Assembly: GCF_026151205.1 (NCBI RefSeq)
Contig: NC_087076.1
Coordinates: forward strand, 19,027,919-19,091,918
Length of the DNA stretch: 64,000 nt
Direction of reading: 5' to 3'
Origin: Bolinopsis microptera
Taxonomy: Eukaryota; Ctenophora; Tentaculata; Lobata; Bolinopsidae
Position 1 is the first letter of the stretch. Each line of letters begins with the position of its first letter. The notes below the pieces were generated by a model, which was not told where the DNA came from, did no database searches, and was given only the letters and a program-made list of their open reading frames with translations. Shown here one piece after another: positions 45,990 through 60,661 of this stretch. The translations under genes were made by a program, and so were the position numbers.

Positions 45990-47060
45990 TTCAGAGCCAC
46001 CTAGAGCTGAGGACGTGTTTAAAAAGTCACGTGACAGTCGAGTGTAGAGTAAATAATCATCATATCCTATTCCCAACCAGAGCGCTTGCATGTGCAATAT
46101 GTTACCTGGGGACCTCAGGCTATCATGTTCATAATAGAGATTAGGCGGAATGACAGGCTGAGCGCCGTCCAGTAAGCATTATGCAGTAGCGCGCACCCGC
46201 CGAACTAAACGGCTTGAAGTTGGAGCTGGAATATGGAAAAGATTCATATATGATATATCGTCAATCATGAATATTAATTTTTACGCGCACTATATATTTC
46301 CACAAAAAGCACATTTAATTTGATTGTTGATACGTGCAAAATTGAAATAGTTTTTTAAGTATAAATTGATTTTGCGCTAACTACTAAGGTCTAGGTGTTG
46401 TAGCGCGATGCACTACTGGGTCGCGCGCGCATCAAATAATGCTTCTCGCAACCACATCGATCTTAAGCAGATCGGCGAGATGCGAAGGATTGACATCGTC
46501 AATCAAGTCTAGGTGACGTACGCGTAAATTTATCAAAATTGAATGGACAATTTTTTAATTTAAGATTATTTCGATAAACGCTGATTAATTGTCCTTTTCA
46601 CATAAAAAATAAGACAGTGCAGTATAGAGTTTTTGAGTGTGAGTTTTGATTGACGGTGTCAACCCATCGACGATGCGAAGCAAGAATGCTAGTTTGCGCG
46701 GCGCGTCGAATGTCGAAGCGGCGAAGTCCTCCAATTGGCAATTGTGTGAGTTGTAAAATTGTAATTACTTGCCAATCTAATATTGCTCGATACTCGAACC
46801 TATGCTATACTGTATACATGTTGATGTACAATATAATACTGCAATACAATACATGCAACAAGCTCGAAAAGAGCGCCGCGCATTGTGATTGGCGTGTCAA
46901 GTATTAGTTTTATTGTGTAATATAAGGGTAAATATTACATGTAGTCATTGATTCACGATGTCAATCCTTCGGCGCATGATGTCAACCTTTCTGCTTTCGC
47001 ATCTCGCCGATCTGTGGTTGCGAGAAGGTGCGCGGCGCGCCCAGTAGTGCACAAATGTAG
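45990..47060. repeat. Dispersed repeat cluster related to 2.74-4.78 kb
   Basis: Two parts. 45990-46170 carries inverted matches to 3.64-4.77 kb (GTCGAGTGTAGAGT, AGGCGGAATGACAGGCTGAG). 46270-46740 carries direct matches to 2764-3013 (TTTTGATTGACG-TGTCAACCC, GCAAGAATGCTAGTTTGCGC, GAAGCGGCGAAGTCCTCCAA). A further inverted stretch with TCTCGCCGATCT (46465 versus 47000) suggests hairpin structure. CG-rich words such as GCGCGGCGCG stand out from the AT-rich surroundings. Confidence 0.6.
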
Positions 47061-48345
47061 TCAATTTGCACTTAACTTTTTGATCATTTGTTAAATTACA
47101 GTATAATGGTTATTATTTATGATTTAAAACCTCCTCAATAATTAAGTTATATTCAATATTTAAAGTTCTAAACCATGCGCAATATACAACAGTACTTTAA
47201 AAATTTAACGCGCCGCGCATATATTTGTTCAGTTTATACAGTTTTGTGAAAATCGAGCGCTAGATAAAAAGTTTTACTTTTTTCACCCCCTTAAATCTAT
47301 CAAGTGCTGCTCTGTGATTTTGGACAACTCCGTGTTTTCCTTCTAAGTTTCAATTCGACTACGATATTTTTAATTTATATCTCCAACAATGTGGGCTCTG
47401 AAATTTGCTGCATGTCTAAATTAGTGTAAAGTATCACAACTCCGGGCTCTTGATATAACTAATTCTTGATCTTGTCCTTGATCTTGTCGACAGTGCACCG
47501 AGCCTTTTGAGCTGCCATTCTTAAGCTTCTATCGAATGAATTATCATTAATCCAAATTGAGGCAATCAGCTGACGCGCAGCTTTTATGGTTAAATATGTG
47601 ATATGTATAATCTGTAACTCAGATATATAATGTTTTTTACGTTTTGAATTTGTAACACTAGTTTTTAGATCATGAATACGATGTAGTTACATTGAAACGT
47701 CGAGTAAACTCCTTTTCCTAATAAGAGCATTTTTACTTGTCGCAGTAACCGGGATAAAGATAATTTTACACAGAATACAATCTGTAACAAAGATCAAAAT
47801 TCAAATTTGTATTCCTTAAAATTTGTATTCCTTGATTGTTGTAATTAGCTGCTCAAATTTTCTGTGTACACAGTCTGTATTCTGTTAAATATAGTTACAA
47901 TTCTCTTTCTATAACCGTCATCATAACAAGGTCAGTCTATTGTAGCCGATATATGCACCTCATTAAGGGGACAGACACCAAAACTGATCATGGTTATGTA
48001 GACAAACGAATTGTTTTGGCTTGAATATTATAGATTTTTATAATTTATACATTTGAAGTTGTAGGCCAATTTTTGTCCTTTTTTACACACACACAATATA
48101 CAGTTAAACCCCAATGAAGTGCGCCCTAATTCACCGAAAACCCTAATTTACTGCGGCTATTTCCTTTCTCACAAACTCCGCTACTGCACCACTGTAGAGC
48201 ATCTCATAGGGATTTGAAAATTTTGAAAAAGGAATCAATGTGATAGTTTAAGTAAAGAAAATCGGCCCAAAACCTTTAAAATTACTCAAAAACTGGTATT
48301 ATAGTGACAGACGTAAAAAAGCTACTTTAAATTACTAATGGAATA
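47061..48345. other. Intergenic, nothing recognised
   Basis: AT-rich DNA without coding, RNA or clear repeat signal. Confidence 0.4.
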
Positions 48346-48346
48346 G

Positions 48347-48570
48347 TGGTTGTTTCTCACCATGATCACCAAAAGTTACTAGTTTTTATGTACGTTGCTC
48401 CCCAATGTTCACCAAACGTAACCTGTTTTGATGTACCCTACTCCCTAAGTTCATTAAAATTTACCAGTTTTAAATTTGTATGTACCTTTCTATTTTTGTT
48501 CGCTAAAAGTAACCAGTTTTGATGGACCTTACTCCCCAAGTTTACTAAAAGTTACTAGTTTTGATTTATC
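48347..48570. repeat. Minisatellite split by a LINE, left part
   Basis: Four to five diverged copies of a unit with the words TTCACCAAAAGTTACCAGTT and GATGTACCTTACTCCCCA. One more copy (GTTCACCAAAAGTTACCAGT with GGTGTACCTTACTC) lies on the far side at 50347-50385, so the LINE fragment and the 42-bp array now separate pieces of one array. Confidence 0.75.
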
Positions 48571-48574
48571 AAAT

Positions 48575-49880
48575 TTTTGCCTATTTTCATCCATAAAACA
48601 ACGAGAAATTTGGATTTGGTGATGGGTAAAAACACAGAAGAAGGAGTTTGAATGGAACAAAGTGAGTATCGACATGTCAGCTGCCTTCAATACCATCCGC
48701 AGAGGTACAACAATCAGACTACTAGAAGCTGCAGGATGCTCCAGAGACGACCTGAGGCTTGTACAATACCTCATGGCTAACACCACTCTAGTAGTCAGAG
48801 TGTGTTCTACTGACTCAGAGATGTTCTCTTTCAACATAGGAGCCTCCCAAGGAGACAGCACAGCTGGTAAATTGTTTACCCTCAATCTAGCTGAAGCTGT
48901 AGTGCACATAAGAGCAGTCCTCCCCTCAAGACCCAACCCTCCGATAGCCGATAACCACATGCCTCTTGAGTCCGGCTATTCAGACGATGTAGAGGAGATT
49001 GGTGAAGATATGGAGGAGTTACAGGATATCTTTCAGATCTCCAAGAATATTCTAAGTGAATGGAGTCTCTTTGTCAATGACACAAAGACAAAGTTTACCA
49101 GAGTATATTTGGAAGAAGTTGGTGCCTGTGACGAGTGGGGTAACGAACTAAGAGGAAAAGAGGAGTGGAGAAACGAGACGCTTCTTGGTACTAAGCTTGG
49201 ATCAGAGCAGGATGTTACTAATAGAATAAATAAAGCTAACTCTGCCTTCTGGTCATTTGACAAGCTGTGGTGCCAGGGATCAGAGAGGAGTCAGATAACT
49301 GAGAAGAGAAAGATCAAACTCTACGACTCACTAGTAGTATCAGTGCTCCTGTACAACTGCTGCTGCTGGGCCGTACCTCAGCATGTTCTAGAGTCTGTAG
49401 ATGTTGTTCAGAGGAAGCACCTCAAGCGCATCCTACACATCTATTGGCCTAGCTCAATATCTAACAAGGCCCTCTACGCTCGTACCCAGACCAGGCCCCT
49501 TTCCGAGAGAGTGGAAAAGGCACGGTGGACAATGCTAGGTCATGTTCTACGCAGTGACAACGACACACCTGCCTACCAGTCTCTGTTATTTGCTACACTA
49601 GGATGTCAAACACTAAAGGGACGAGTGGGTAGACACAGAACTAATTTGTATGATATTATTGTGAAAAAGGACCTATTTAAGAGACAAATTTATTTGAAAA
49701 ATGAAGATGATTTTACCAACTTAGTGAACTTAGCAAGAGATAGAGAAGGATGGAGGAGTTTATTTACTTTGAGACATATTGAACGAATGAGTCTTCGTAA
49801 GCGTAAATAGGCCAGCACTTTGCTGAGCCTCTTTAGGTGCTCTTTTGTTTATAAATGTTATTATATATATATAAAAACAC
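48575..49880 (+). mobile_element. 5'-truncated non-LTR retrotransposon with open reverse transcriptase tail
   Basis: An open frame to the stop at 49808-49810 encodes about 395 residues of reverse transcriptase and C-terminal tail. Motifs are SIDMSAAFNTIRR (catalytic A block), FNIGASQGDS (B block), GYSDDVEEI (YADD variant), then LYDSLVVSVLLYNCCCWAVP, RRTQ-like RTQTRPLSERV and RWTMLGHVLRSDND, as in RTE-like LINEs. The endonuclease and N-terminal RT are missing, so it cannot be autonomous. The 3' end runs into TATATATATATAAAA. The intact frame suggests a fairly recent copy; 32.7-33.1 kb holds a decayed relative. Confidence 0.85.
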
Positions 49881-50335
49881 ACTACTCTTACAACACAACC
49901 ACCTACCAGCCTTACAAACACTCACTACTTCTAAAAACAACCACCAACCAGCCCTAAAAACAACCACCAACCAGCCTTACAAACACTCACTACTCCTAAA
50001 AACAACCACCCACCAGCCTTAAACACTCACTACTCCTAAAAACAACCACCCACCAGCCTTAAACACTCACTACTCCTAAAAACAACCACCCACCAGCCTT
50101 AAACACTCACTACTTCTAAAAACAACCACTCACCAGCCTTACAAACACTCACTACTCCTAAAAACAACCACCCACCAGCCTTAAACACTCACTACTCCTA
50201 AAAACAACCACCAACCAGCCTTACAAACACTCACTACTCCTAAAAACAACCACCCACCAGCCTTACAAACACTCACTACTCCTAAAAACAACCACCCACC
50301 AGCCTTACAAACACTCACTACTCCTAAAATCAGCC
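49881..50335 (+). repeat. 38-42 bp tandem array, about 11 copies
   Basis: Units of CACTCACTACTCCTAAAAAC then AACCACCCACCAGCCTTACA and AA; some lack ACAA, giving a 38-bp form. It is directly downstream of the LINE 3' end, so it may have begun as the element's 3' tail repeat or as target DNA. A/C-rich on the plus strand, non-coding. Confidence 0.9.
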
Positions 50336-50611
50336 AGCAGAAGTGGTTCACCAAAAGTTACCAGTTTTGGTGTACCTTACTCACCCAGTTCAATGTTTCC
50401 ACCCTAAACAGCTACCAAAATTTTCTGGCAGATCATCTGCCGTCTTTCTAGCTTATGGATTTGGAGGAGTGCCTAAAATAGGCAAAATAGGGTATATGTT
50501 AAACGTATAATGATGTGGTGTACAATGTAAAACCCTCATATATCAGGGTGTGCTGTAAATCAGAGTTTTAACTATTCACATAATAATCTAAATCGGAAAG
50601 CTGTCATTTAA

Positions 50612-51897
50612 AGGATGAGGGGACCTTAGAAAAAGTTTTTTTCTCGTGCAAATCCTTTTATTACATTAATCGTATAAACCACTTTAGAGAAATCCGCAAA
50701 GTTGTATTTCATTCGCGCGCCGAGATATCCAGCCAAAACAATTTGAACCTGTGACGTCAATTATGTGAGTTGCTCTGATCCGCGCATATAGAAATACAGG
50801 TAAAATGAGCGTGCGGGCCGACTAAATTACTAATTAAGAATAAATTAACAATTTACGATACTAACGAGCCTATAACCAATGGAGAGGAGACTTTTTATGA
50901 CCGGTTGAAAAAAGAATTATCACCCTACGATAACCATGAGCCGAGATACACCTGGAATAAGATTGAAGTCACACAGAAAGGCATGTAAATTATGTATATT
51001 TATAGCTCCCAACGTAACACCTAGCAACTCCCTGTTTCGTACCACAGTTGATATATCAACATGTCATATCAACACAACACGGTCCTATTAAAAATGGATC
51101 GGGTAGGTATGAAATGCATGTCTTCATTCCAGTTGGACAAGCACCAAGCACCAAGCTTTTAAGTTCTAACTCACTATGTGACACTACTTATAACGTAAGC
51201 AAGATTTGCAACTATTACACCAAGCAATATTATACCAAGCATAGCAGACGAACACATCCACATTCGTTACGCTTTACACTCAAGTCACAGCAAACTAAAA
51301 CGGTAAATTATAAATGAGTGTACAACTTAAGGCCGGTACACGCGCAGTGTCAAACCGCACGTGCGTACTCAGATAGGACTAGAGGCGCCAAGGGCCAGCT
51401 AGTAAAATGTCTTCTACTACATCATACATTCTTTTTAATTGTGTCCATATCGGGTTTCAAACAAGTCAAAACAAAATAGCAGTTTGTGGTTTAGTTAGCG
51501 GATGCTACTTATCTTAGCTATTTATAAATAGAAATACCTACTACAACTACAAGAAAGCCTTTCTGAGTTACATTTAACTATTATTATTAAAGAGAATTAT
51601 TCGTAACTTAGACTAATTCAGTGCAACCAAAGATACCGCTCTCGCAAACGCCAAAGGTAACACGACGTAATTAAAACAGAACAGAAAAAAATGTTGACAC
51701 GAGCAAAGGGTGCGCGCGCACGTTGGTCTTAACACATAAGTGACGTCACAGCCCAAAATTGCTATCAGCCAATAGGAGCGCGGCGTGATATTGCACGAAT
51801 TAACGATTTCACAGTCCGGCGTATTTTTTGATTCTACACACTTTCACAGGACTTAAACGCGAATATTTGGAAGTAAATTCTAAGGTCCCCTCATCCT
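50612..51897. mobile_element. TTAA-flanked DNA element (piggyBac-like, non-autonomous)
   Basis: The ends AGGATGAGGGGACCTTAGA (50612) and TCTAAGGTCCCCTCATCCT (to 51897) are an exact 19-bp inverted pair. TTAA lies directly outside both (50608-50611 and 51898-51901). TTAA target duplication is the hallmark of piggyBac; these termini do not start with the usual CCC/CCY, so the family is likely rather than certain. The 1286-bp interior has no transposase; its longest frames have no recognised domain. It lies 165 bp upstream of the Elongin C start codon and may bring regulatory DNA. Confidence 0.8.
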
Positions 51898-52061
51898 TTA
51901 AGGGAAGGTTTGTGTTAACTTGGGGTTTGAGGTAAATCAGGGTTTTATCGTATCATGGTATTATATATCTTGGTATTAACCGTCATTTATACTTCACGAG
52001 TTTCAATGAAAATAAAGTTATCTAAACTGCACCTAGACTATACATTAAAACAATTCCAGCC

Positions 52062-52640
52062 ATGGCAGAAGCAGAAGATCAAGGAAACAGTATTTCTGCT
52101 GACTTTGTAAAACTTGTAAGCAATGACGAACACGAGTTCATTCTGAAGCGGTCCCATGCTCTGACTTCTGGTACAATCAAAGCTATGCTGTCCTACCCGA
52201 CCAGTTTCAAGAACAAAGAAATGAGCAAAGTACAACCTTTACTTGTTGTTTCTCCCTTTTTCATATCATTATCAGCTTGAAATTTAGACCTTTATGAATT
52301 TATTATAAGTATTACCTTTTTAATTAAGATCTTTTAAACAACCGATATCTAGCTATTAAAACTGAAGTTTAATTACAAATATTTCTCAAACCTCCCCTGT
52401 CGTATTGTAGATATAAGATATGTTAATTTATTATTGGAGCTCTCTCCCTAACTCCGTATATAAAGTATTGTATCTCAGGTGCAGTTCCGGGAGATCCCAT
52501 CCCACGTTCTCTGTAAAGTCTGCATGTACTTTGCCTACAAGAACAGATACACAAACAGCACTTCTGAGATCCCTGAGTTCCCAATCGAGCCTGAGATCGC
52601 TCTGGAGCTTCTGATGGCTGCCAACTTCTTGGACTGTTAA
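52062..52640 (+). CDS. ELOC: Elongin C
   Basis: Two exons, 52062-52229 and 52479-52640, phase 0, GT-AG; 109 residues against 112 in human. The protein is a BTB/Skp1-fold adaptor that pairs with Elongin B and links SOCS-box or VHL-type substrate receptors to Cullin 2/5 ubiquitin ligases; it also acts in the Elongin transcription elongation complex. The sequence is nearly diagnostic: [68 protein letters not shown] and the C-terminal [11 protein letters not shown] that ends the animal protein. The ATG at 52062 is the first in frame. SKA1 follows on the same strand 675 bp later. Confidence 0.97.
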
Positions 52641-53314
52641 CAAGGAGGAATCTGCATAAAGATGGGACAATCTGCCTTCTGCTAGTAGAACTAAGCTGAG
52701 CACACATGAGTTTGTTATTTGCGATTTGATATATTTGGTTCCTTACAGTGTGTTAGTTCACAGGAAATATTTCATAAATGCCGAGCACTTCAAGACTTGA
52801 AGCATGAATTATGTTGTATATATTCTTTGAACCTTTCTTTCCTTATCATATGTTAAAAAATTACAAAGATGCTGATTAAGATATGATAATTGTCTAGTTA
52901 TTGCATTTACAAGTTTATTTGCAAATTTCATGAATTGTACTTCTTTCAATCCTTCGGTTTAGTAGATAACATTTGGCTGTTACCTGACCAACGGTTACAT
53001 TTTTCGACAAGCACCCTGACCTGCGGGCTGACATTGTTCACAATAACATTGAAATATGAATTCTGTTGCGGCGCGCCCATCATGAATTGAAATAATAGCA
53101 GCCGCCAAACGCTTCCATGGCAATGAAAGTTGTGAGTTCAATGCCGGCAACCTGCATGCTCCAAATATAACATTAATAATTAGGTATTAGCTAACTATTG
53201 AATTCACTGATAATACTTCAATGCACAGCTAGACTTTGTGCCTTTCTTTATTATGATTGTAAAATACTATGACAATATAGGATGTGGTGAGTTTTTCTAT
53301 CTGAGCCCCTCACG

Positions 53315-55199
53315 ATGGACAATGTTGAAGACTGCAAGAACTTCAGCGAGCTCCAGGGTTACTACAGGAGGAAAACTGAAGAAATCGCAGCAACTACCGC
53401 CCTCATGGCAAAATGTAATGACTAGTTTGGTTTACTGCTGGTACAATCTAGATTTTTAGATGGCGTATGTCTGATTGTCCTGTTTTCATTAGACTATTAA
53501 ACGTTCTCCTCAGATTCGGACATCAGCTCGATATTAGATGAGGACAGGACAGTCTTGAACGAGATATGTACTGATCTGGGCAAGAGTCAAAAACTGTTGA
53601 TAGCCGTGAATACCGAGAAGGAAAAGTTGGCGTACACTTTGGCTTGTAATAAGGTCAGTGAGAGGTGATCATATATAATTTCCAGTAAATAATAAATTTA
53701 CCACATATTATATAAGATTTCTTTTGGGTGTATTTTCTGCGATTCTCTGTATGGATCAGCAAATCTAAAATAACCATTAACCAAATTCTAAAACTTTACA
53801 GGTGACATTAGCCCGGCTGGATGTACTGAAAGAGCGGTTTCAGGAACAGCAAGAGAATATACCAAAACACATGCCAACTCCAGCGAGTAGAAAGGAGGAG
53901 GAGGAGAATCAGATCGAACAAATCGAGCAGATCGATAAGCCCATATATCGACCGGAAACCAAAAAATCGAAGTTACCTTGGTAAATATTTTTTTGACGTG
54001 TTCTTTGCTTCACATTTTCCATATTTTCCATACTACCTGAAATATCGGGCGTGATACTTGTGACCAAATTCAGAACTGTTTTACATTATATCCTCCTCAG
54101 TGTGCGTTTTGAGGAAGAGACGCCAGCTATCAAAACCATAAAAACTCGCCAGGTTGCAAGTGCCGGATCAAAGATACCCAGCAAAAACAAGAAACAGAAA
54201 CTATCCCGAACGACTATAGTGCCTTTAATGAACTTCCTCACTACTGAAGAGTTCAAATCTCTACCAAAGTCAGTATACCTTTCTGAGATATCGTGACTTA
54301 ATGTAACTTAACTGTTAAGATGTTGGTGACAGTAAGGGATCGTTCACATATTACCATATTTTAAAGCCAAATTTTTGCCATTTTAGACCCCTCCCCCCGT
54401 TACTACCGGTTCCTAATACTATCACCAACATGTAAACCAACATTGGACCAATGGTAGCATGTTTGCTACAAGTTGATGACAAGTAATTTCACTTGCCGAG
54501 AAGTAAAATTATCAAACCAAGCTCAAATCCGACCAAAAACGGTTAGGGGCCATTCACATGTTAGGTAATCAGCCGAGGGGGGAGGGGGGTTTCCAAATTA
54601 TTACGTTAGTGTAATTTTTACACGATAGCTGATTACGGAGGCTCTTATTCTAAAAATTATGGGATACATACCATCTCCGACTAATTTATGACTCTTGTAA
54701 TCCCTTGCCTTACCAGGTACATGGTGGGAAGAACAAAATACGACCTGATAAACTCTATGATTGAGGAGCTGAACACGGTGACAGTTAGCAAGTACAAGAT
54801 CATCGACTCACCTGTCAACAAGCTCAATTCTGAAAACATGCGGCGGTTCAACGTAAGTTGAGATGATCAAAGAACCATGAACTTTATATTAATATAATGT
54901 TGCAGGCCACGTTTATTTAATTTTGTTCAGATCTCGTCTCTAATCTCCCTTATAACCAATCAATATTTTCCCTGATGATTATTGAATGAATATCCTTAAA
55001 TATTCAGAGGATGACGGCGCACCCGGAGACGAAAGATACGGCAGGGATGGTTTGGTTTGAGGTCGAAGACGTCAAAGACTTCGCATCAGTCCCCACTCTT
55101 GCACCTGCCTTTCTCAAGATGGTGCCTATTTTAAGACATTGTCATCGACTGAGACAAGTGAGGGCAGGAAAAGTGGAGAGATACATAGTCTTGCTGTGA
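53315..55199 (+). CDS. SKA1: SKA1, spindle and kinetochore-associated protein 1
   Basis: Six exons: 53315-53414, 53514-53653, 53802-53980, 54101-54268, 54717-54852 and 55008-55199; all phases agree, about 304 residues (human 255). The Ska complex couples kinetochores to depolymerising microtubules in mitosis. Residues 1-140 are a helical coiled-coil part for assembly with SKA2/SKA3. A Lys/Glu-rich linker follows. The C-terminal winged-helix microtubule-binding domain begins near 180 (RYMVGRTKYDLINSMIEELN-type, then VSKYKIIDSP and HPETKDTAGMVWFEVEDVKD) and ends ILRHCHRLRQVRAGKVERYI, matching the human ILRHCRRL...RY. The linker is longer than in vertebrates. It is convergent with GOLPH3. Confidence 0.93.
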
Positions 55200-56814
55200 T
55201 GAAGTGCAAAGTTGAACCAGTGTTAAGTTGGTCAAGATATGGTACATTTTGAATTTTGATGCCAAATCGGACGATTTTTCTTGAAAAAAGACCTCTGTTC
55301 GTTGTTACGCCCATGGGTTGGAATCTTGGGACTACAGATGGTGGATCATGGTAACTTATCGTACTTCATGCCTGACAAGATGAATTATTCTTAATAGTAC
55401 AATATGAATTTATGTCCTGACTTTAATACCGACTTTTAACTATACCCTTACGAAACTATTAATATTTATTGTAATGTTTTTAATTGATGAAATTAACCAT
55501 ATTTTTATCACTTTAAACATACGGAAAAATGTCTTTATTTTGCTGGGAGTTCTTTTATTGTCGAATTACTTGAACTTAGGGAGCGTTCACAATGACGTCA
55601 GCAGCAGAGGGGGGGGGGGGGGGGGGGGGGGGAGGGGGGGTATCGTCTTCCACCAGTGCTTACTCCCTTGCGGTTCGGGATCGCTCACATATTAGATTAA
55701 AGCTAAGTCAGGGGAAGGATTTGGTTGTCAGACGCTGCCCGACCCATCATCTCATCGGCAGCCGACGAAGCTAGATGTTGAACACGAAGCCGTATAAACC
55801 TTGCAAGTGTAATTTGTAAAAAATAAAGTGGCTTACGTAGCCTGGGGTCTACTCTGCGCTGTATGAATAGGTTGTTACTGCCGGAGATATTCTTACTTTC
55901 AGTGTACAGTGCACGTGGTTTTACACCCCCTTGCCTGGACAACCTTTTAAAACGTGTACAGCCATACAGGGCACGTACGTACGTATCTTTATACGTGCAT
56001 GTATATTATGCGCGCCGCAATGATGTGTCCGGAAATTGGTGGTCTTTAAGCCCAGGTGAGCGCCTATTTGTGCTAGTAGTGAGCACATCTTACCACGTTG
56101 ACCCACATCAGAATCCTGCCGGACGCGTAATATCCCCATTGCGACAAAGTGTAATAACTAATAGTTGTCCCTCTGAAATTTAATTATGCGCACATCACAT
56201 GAATACACACTTATTGTATTTGCGAATTTATTAACAATTGAAGTTTTACGTGCAAACATTACCCCATAAATGCTAAACTCTGAACTATTTAAAACAATCG
56301 ATATTGTGTGAATTACAAATAAAATTATTTCAACAAATAGTCTAATTGTAGTTCAGAATTAAGTATTAACGCAGATTTGACGGTGGCAAAATGTCAAACT
56401 AAAATACTCCGACAATAAAACTTTTTTACAATTAAACTCAACTTTACCGACCAAGCTAGCTATGATACTCTAGAGTATGACGCTTAATTAATTCTAGAAA
56501 AAAATAAATCGTACATGCGTCTGCCCCAAAGTTCTGTAAATCAATGTCAGTGTTAGCTACAAAACTATATCGTTTCCAACGTACCGGCAGTAATGCGATT
56601 CTACGATCATGATCAATAGACATAATTTAGGAAATTTAGAAACGGTCCGAAACTTTGTAATTACAATTTATCACTACAAGGTTAAACTCAAGTTATTTGC
56701 GACCTTTTGTTAGTTTAGCTAATAAAAATAGAAACTTTATCCATTGAAATTGATTTTATCAGCGCTTCAACACCAGTATATATAAGTTACCCTGCTGTAT
56801 AAAATGGAGCTAGT
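55200..56814. other. Intergenic region between convergent SKA1 and GOLPH3
   Basis: A 24-G run at 55609-55632 followed by A and seven G; open frames through it are artefacts. GGGAGCGTTCACAATGACGT (55578) resembles the dispersed CGTTCACATATTACG motif. No gene. Confidence 0.5.
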
Positions 56815-59828
<3,014 letters not shown>

Positions 59829-60661
59829 AACCAAAAATATCTGTTTCTGCCTAGATATCGGCTACATCATTTTTACTAAATCCTATTGATAATTGTAAAA
59901 GCTTGTTAGGTCTGCCATTCAGAAAAATATATAGCGTATTCCTCAGTGTTATAATATTTGTAATAATATATAATTATAATAAAACATTTATTTAATCATT
60001 TGTTTATGGAACCTCTAAAGTGTGATATCAAAAATTCAAACAGAGACTTGATAGCGCCCATCTAGATCTAGATCTGGTCTAAAATAACAGAAACTGTTAC
60101 TCCTCCTGAATCAATCCATAAGAGCTCAATATCAAAAGTAAAAATATTGTAATAGTTGTGACAATTTAGTCAGGCAAAATGAATCCTAAATCTATAAATA
60201 CTCTAAATACAAATAAATTGGCGATTCAAAACCGTCATAATAAGGCAATAACTATAGCTGTACAAAATTAATAAAACAGTATGAAATAAATACAACTTGC
60301 ACAAACATGTAATTGCAGCAGTCAATAAATAGTGATTAGACTGAAGATTATAAAATTACTGTCTGTTTAATACCCATTATATAAAAATGAGAAGTCAGAC
60401 TAGGCTCTCACAAATTTCTAAACTCTGGACTTTACAGTTTGTATACGAAAGCTGGTTCGTGCGAGGTTGAGATGTTCGACATGTTCGACATGATTCATTC
60501 CTCTAGCTAGAAAGCAAGATAACCTCATCTGAGTCAAAACTTGGTTTGAGCATATAAAACAGCTTTCTTAACCGTTGCGTCTGTGAATGCGATTCTTAAA
60601 TTAACTTTATGACATTTGATTAATTTTAAAGCATTAAAAATCGTGATTACAAAGTTGGTCC
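59829..60661. other. Spacer between GOLPH3 and the gene at 60662
   Basis: Strongly AT-rich. Contains the GOLPH3 promoter region and the 3' UTR of the next minus-strand gene. No other feature seen. Confidence 0.45.

Noticed and set aside
51048-51317. 89-residue frame inside the TTAA element
   Set aside because: No transposase-like features; too short.
55474-56183. Open frames through the G-run, both strands
   Set aside because: Gly-rich by homopolymer only; no codon bias or domain.
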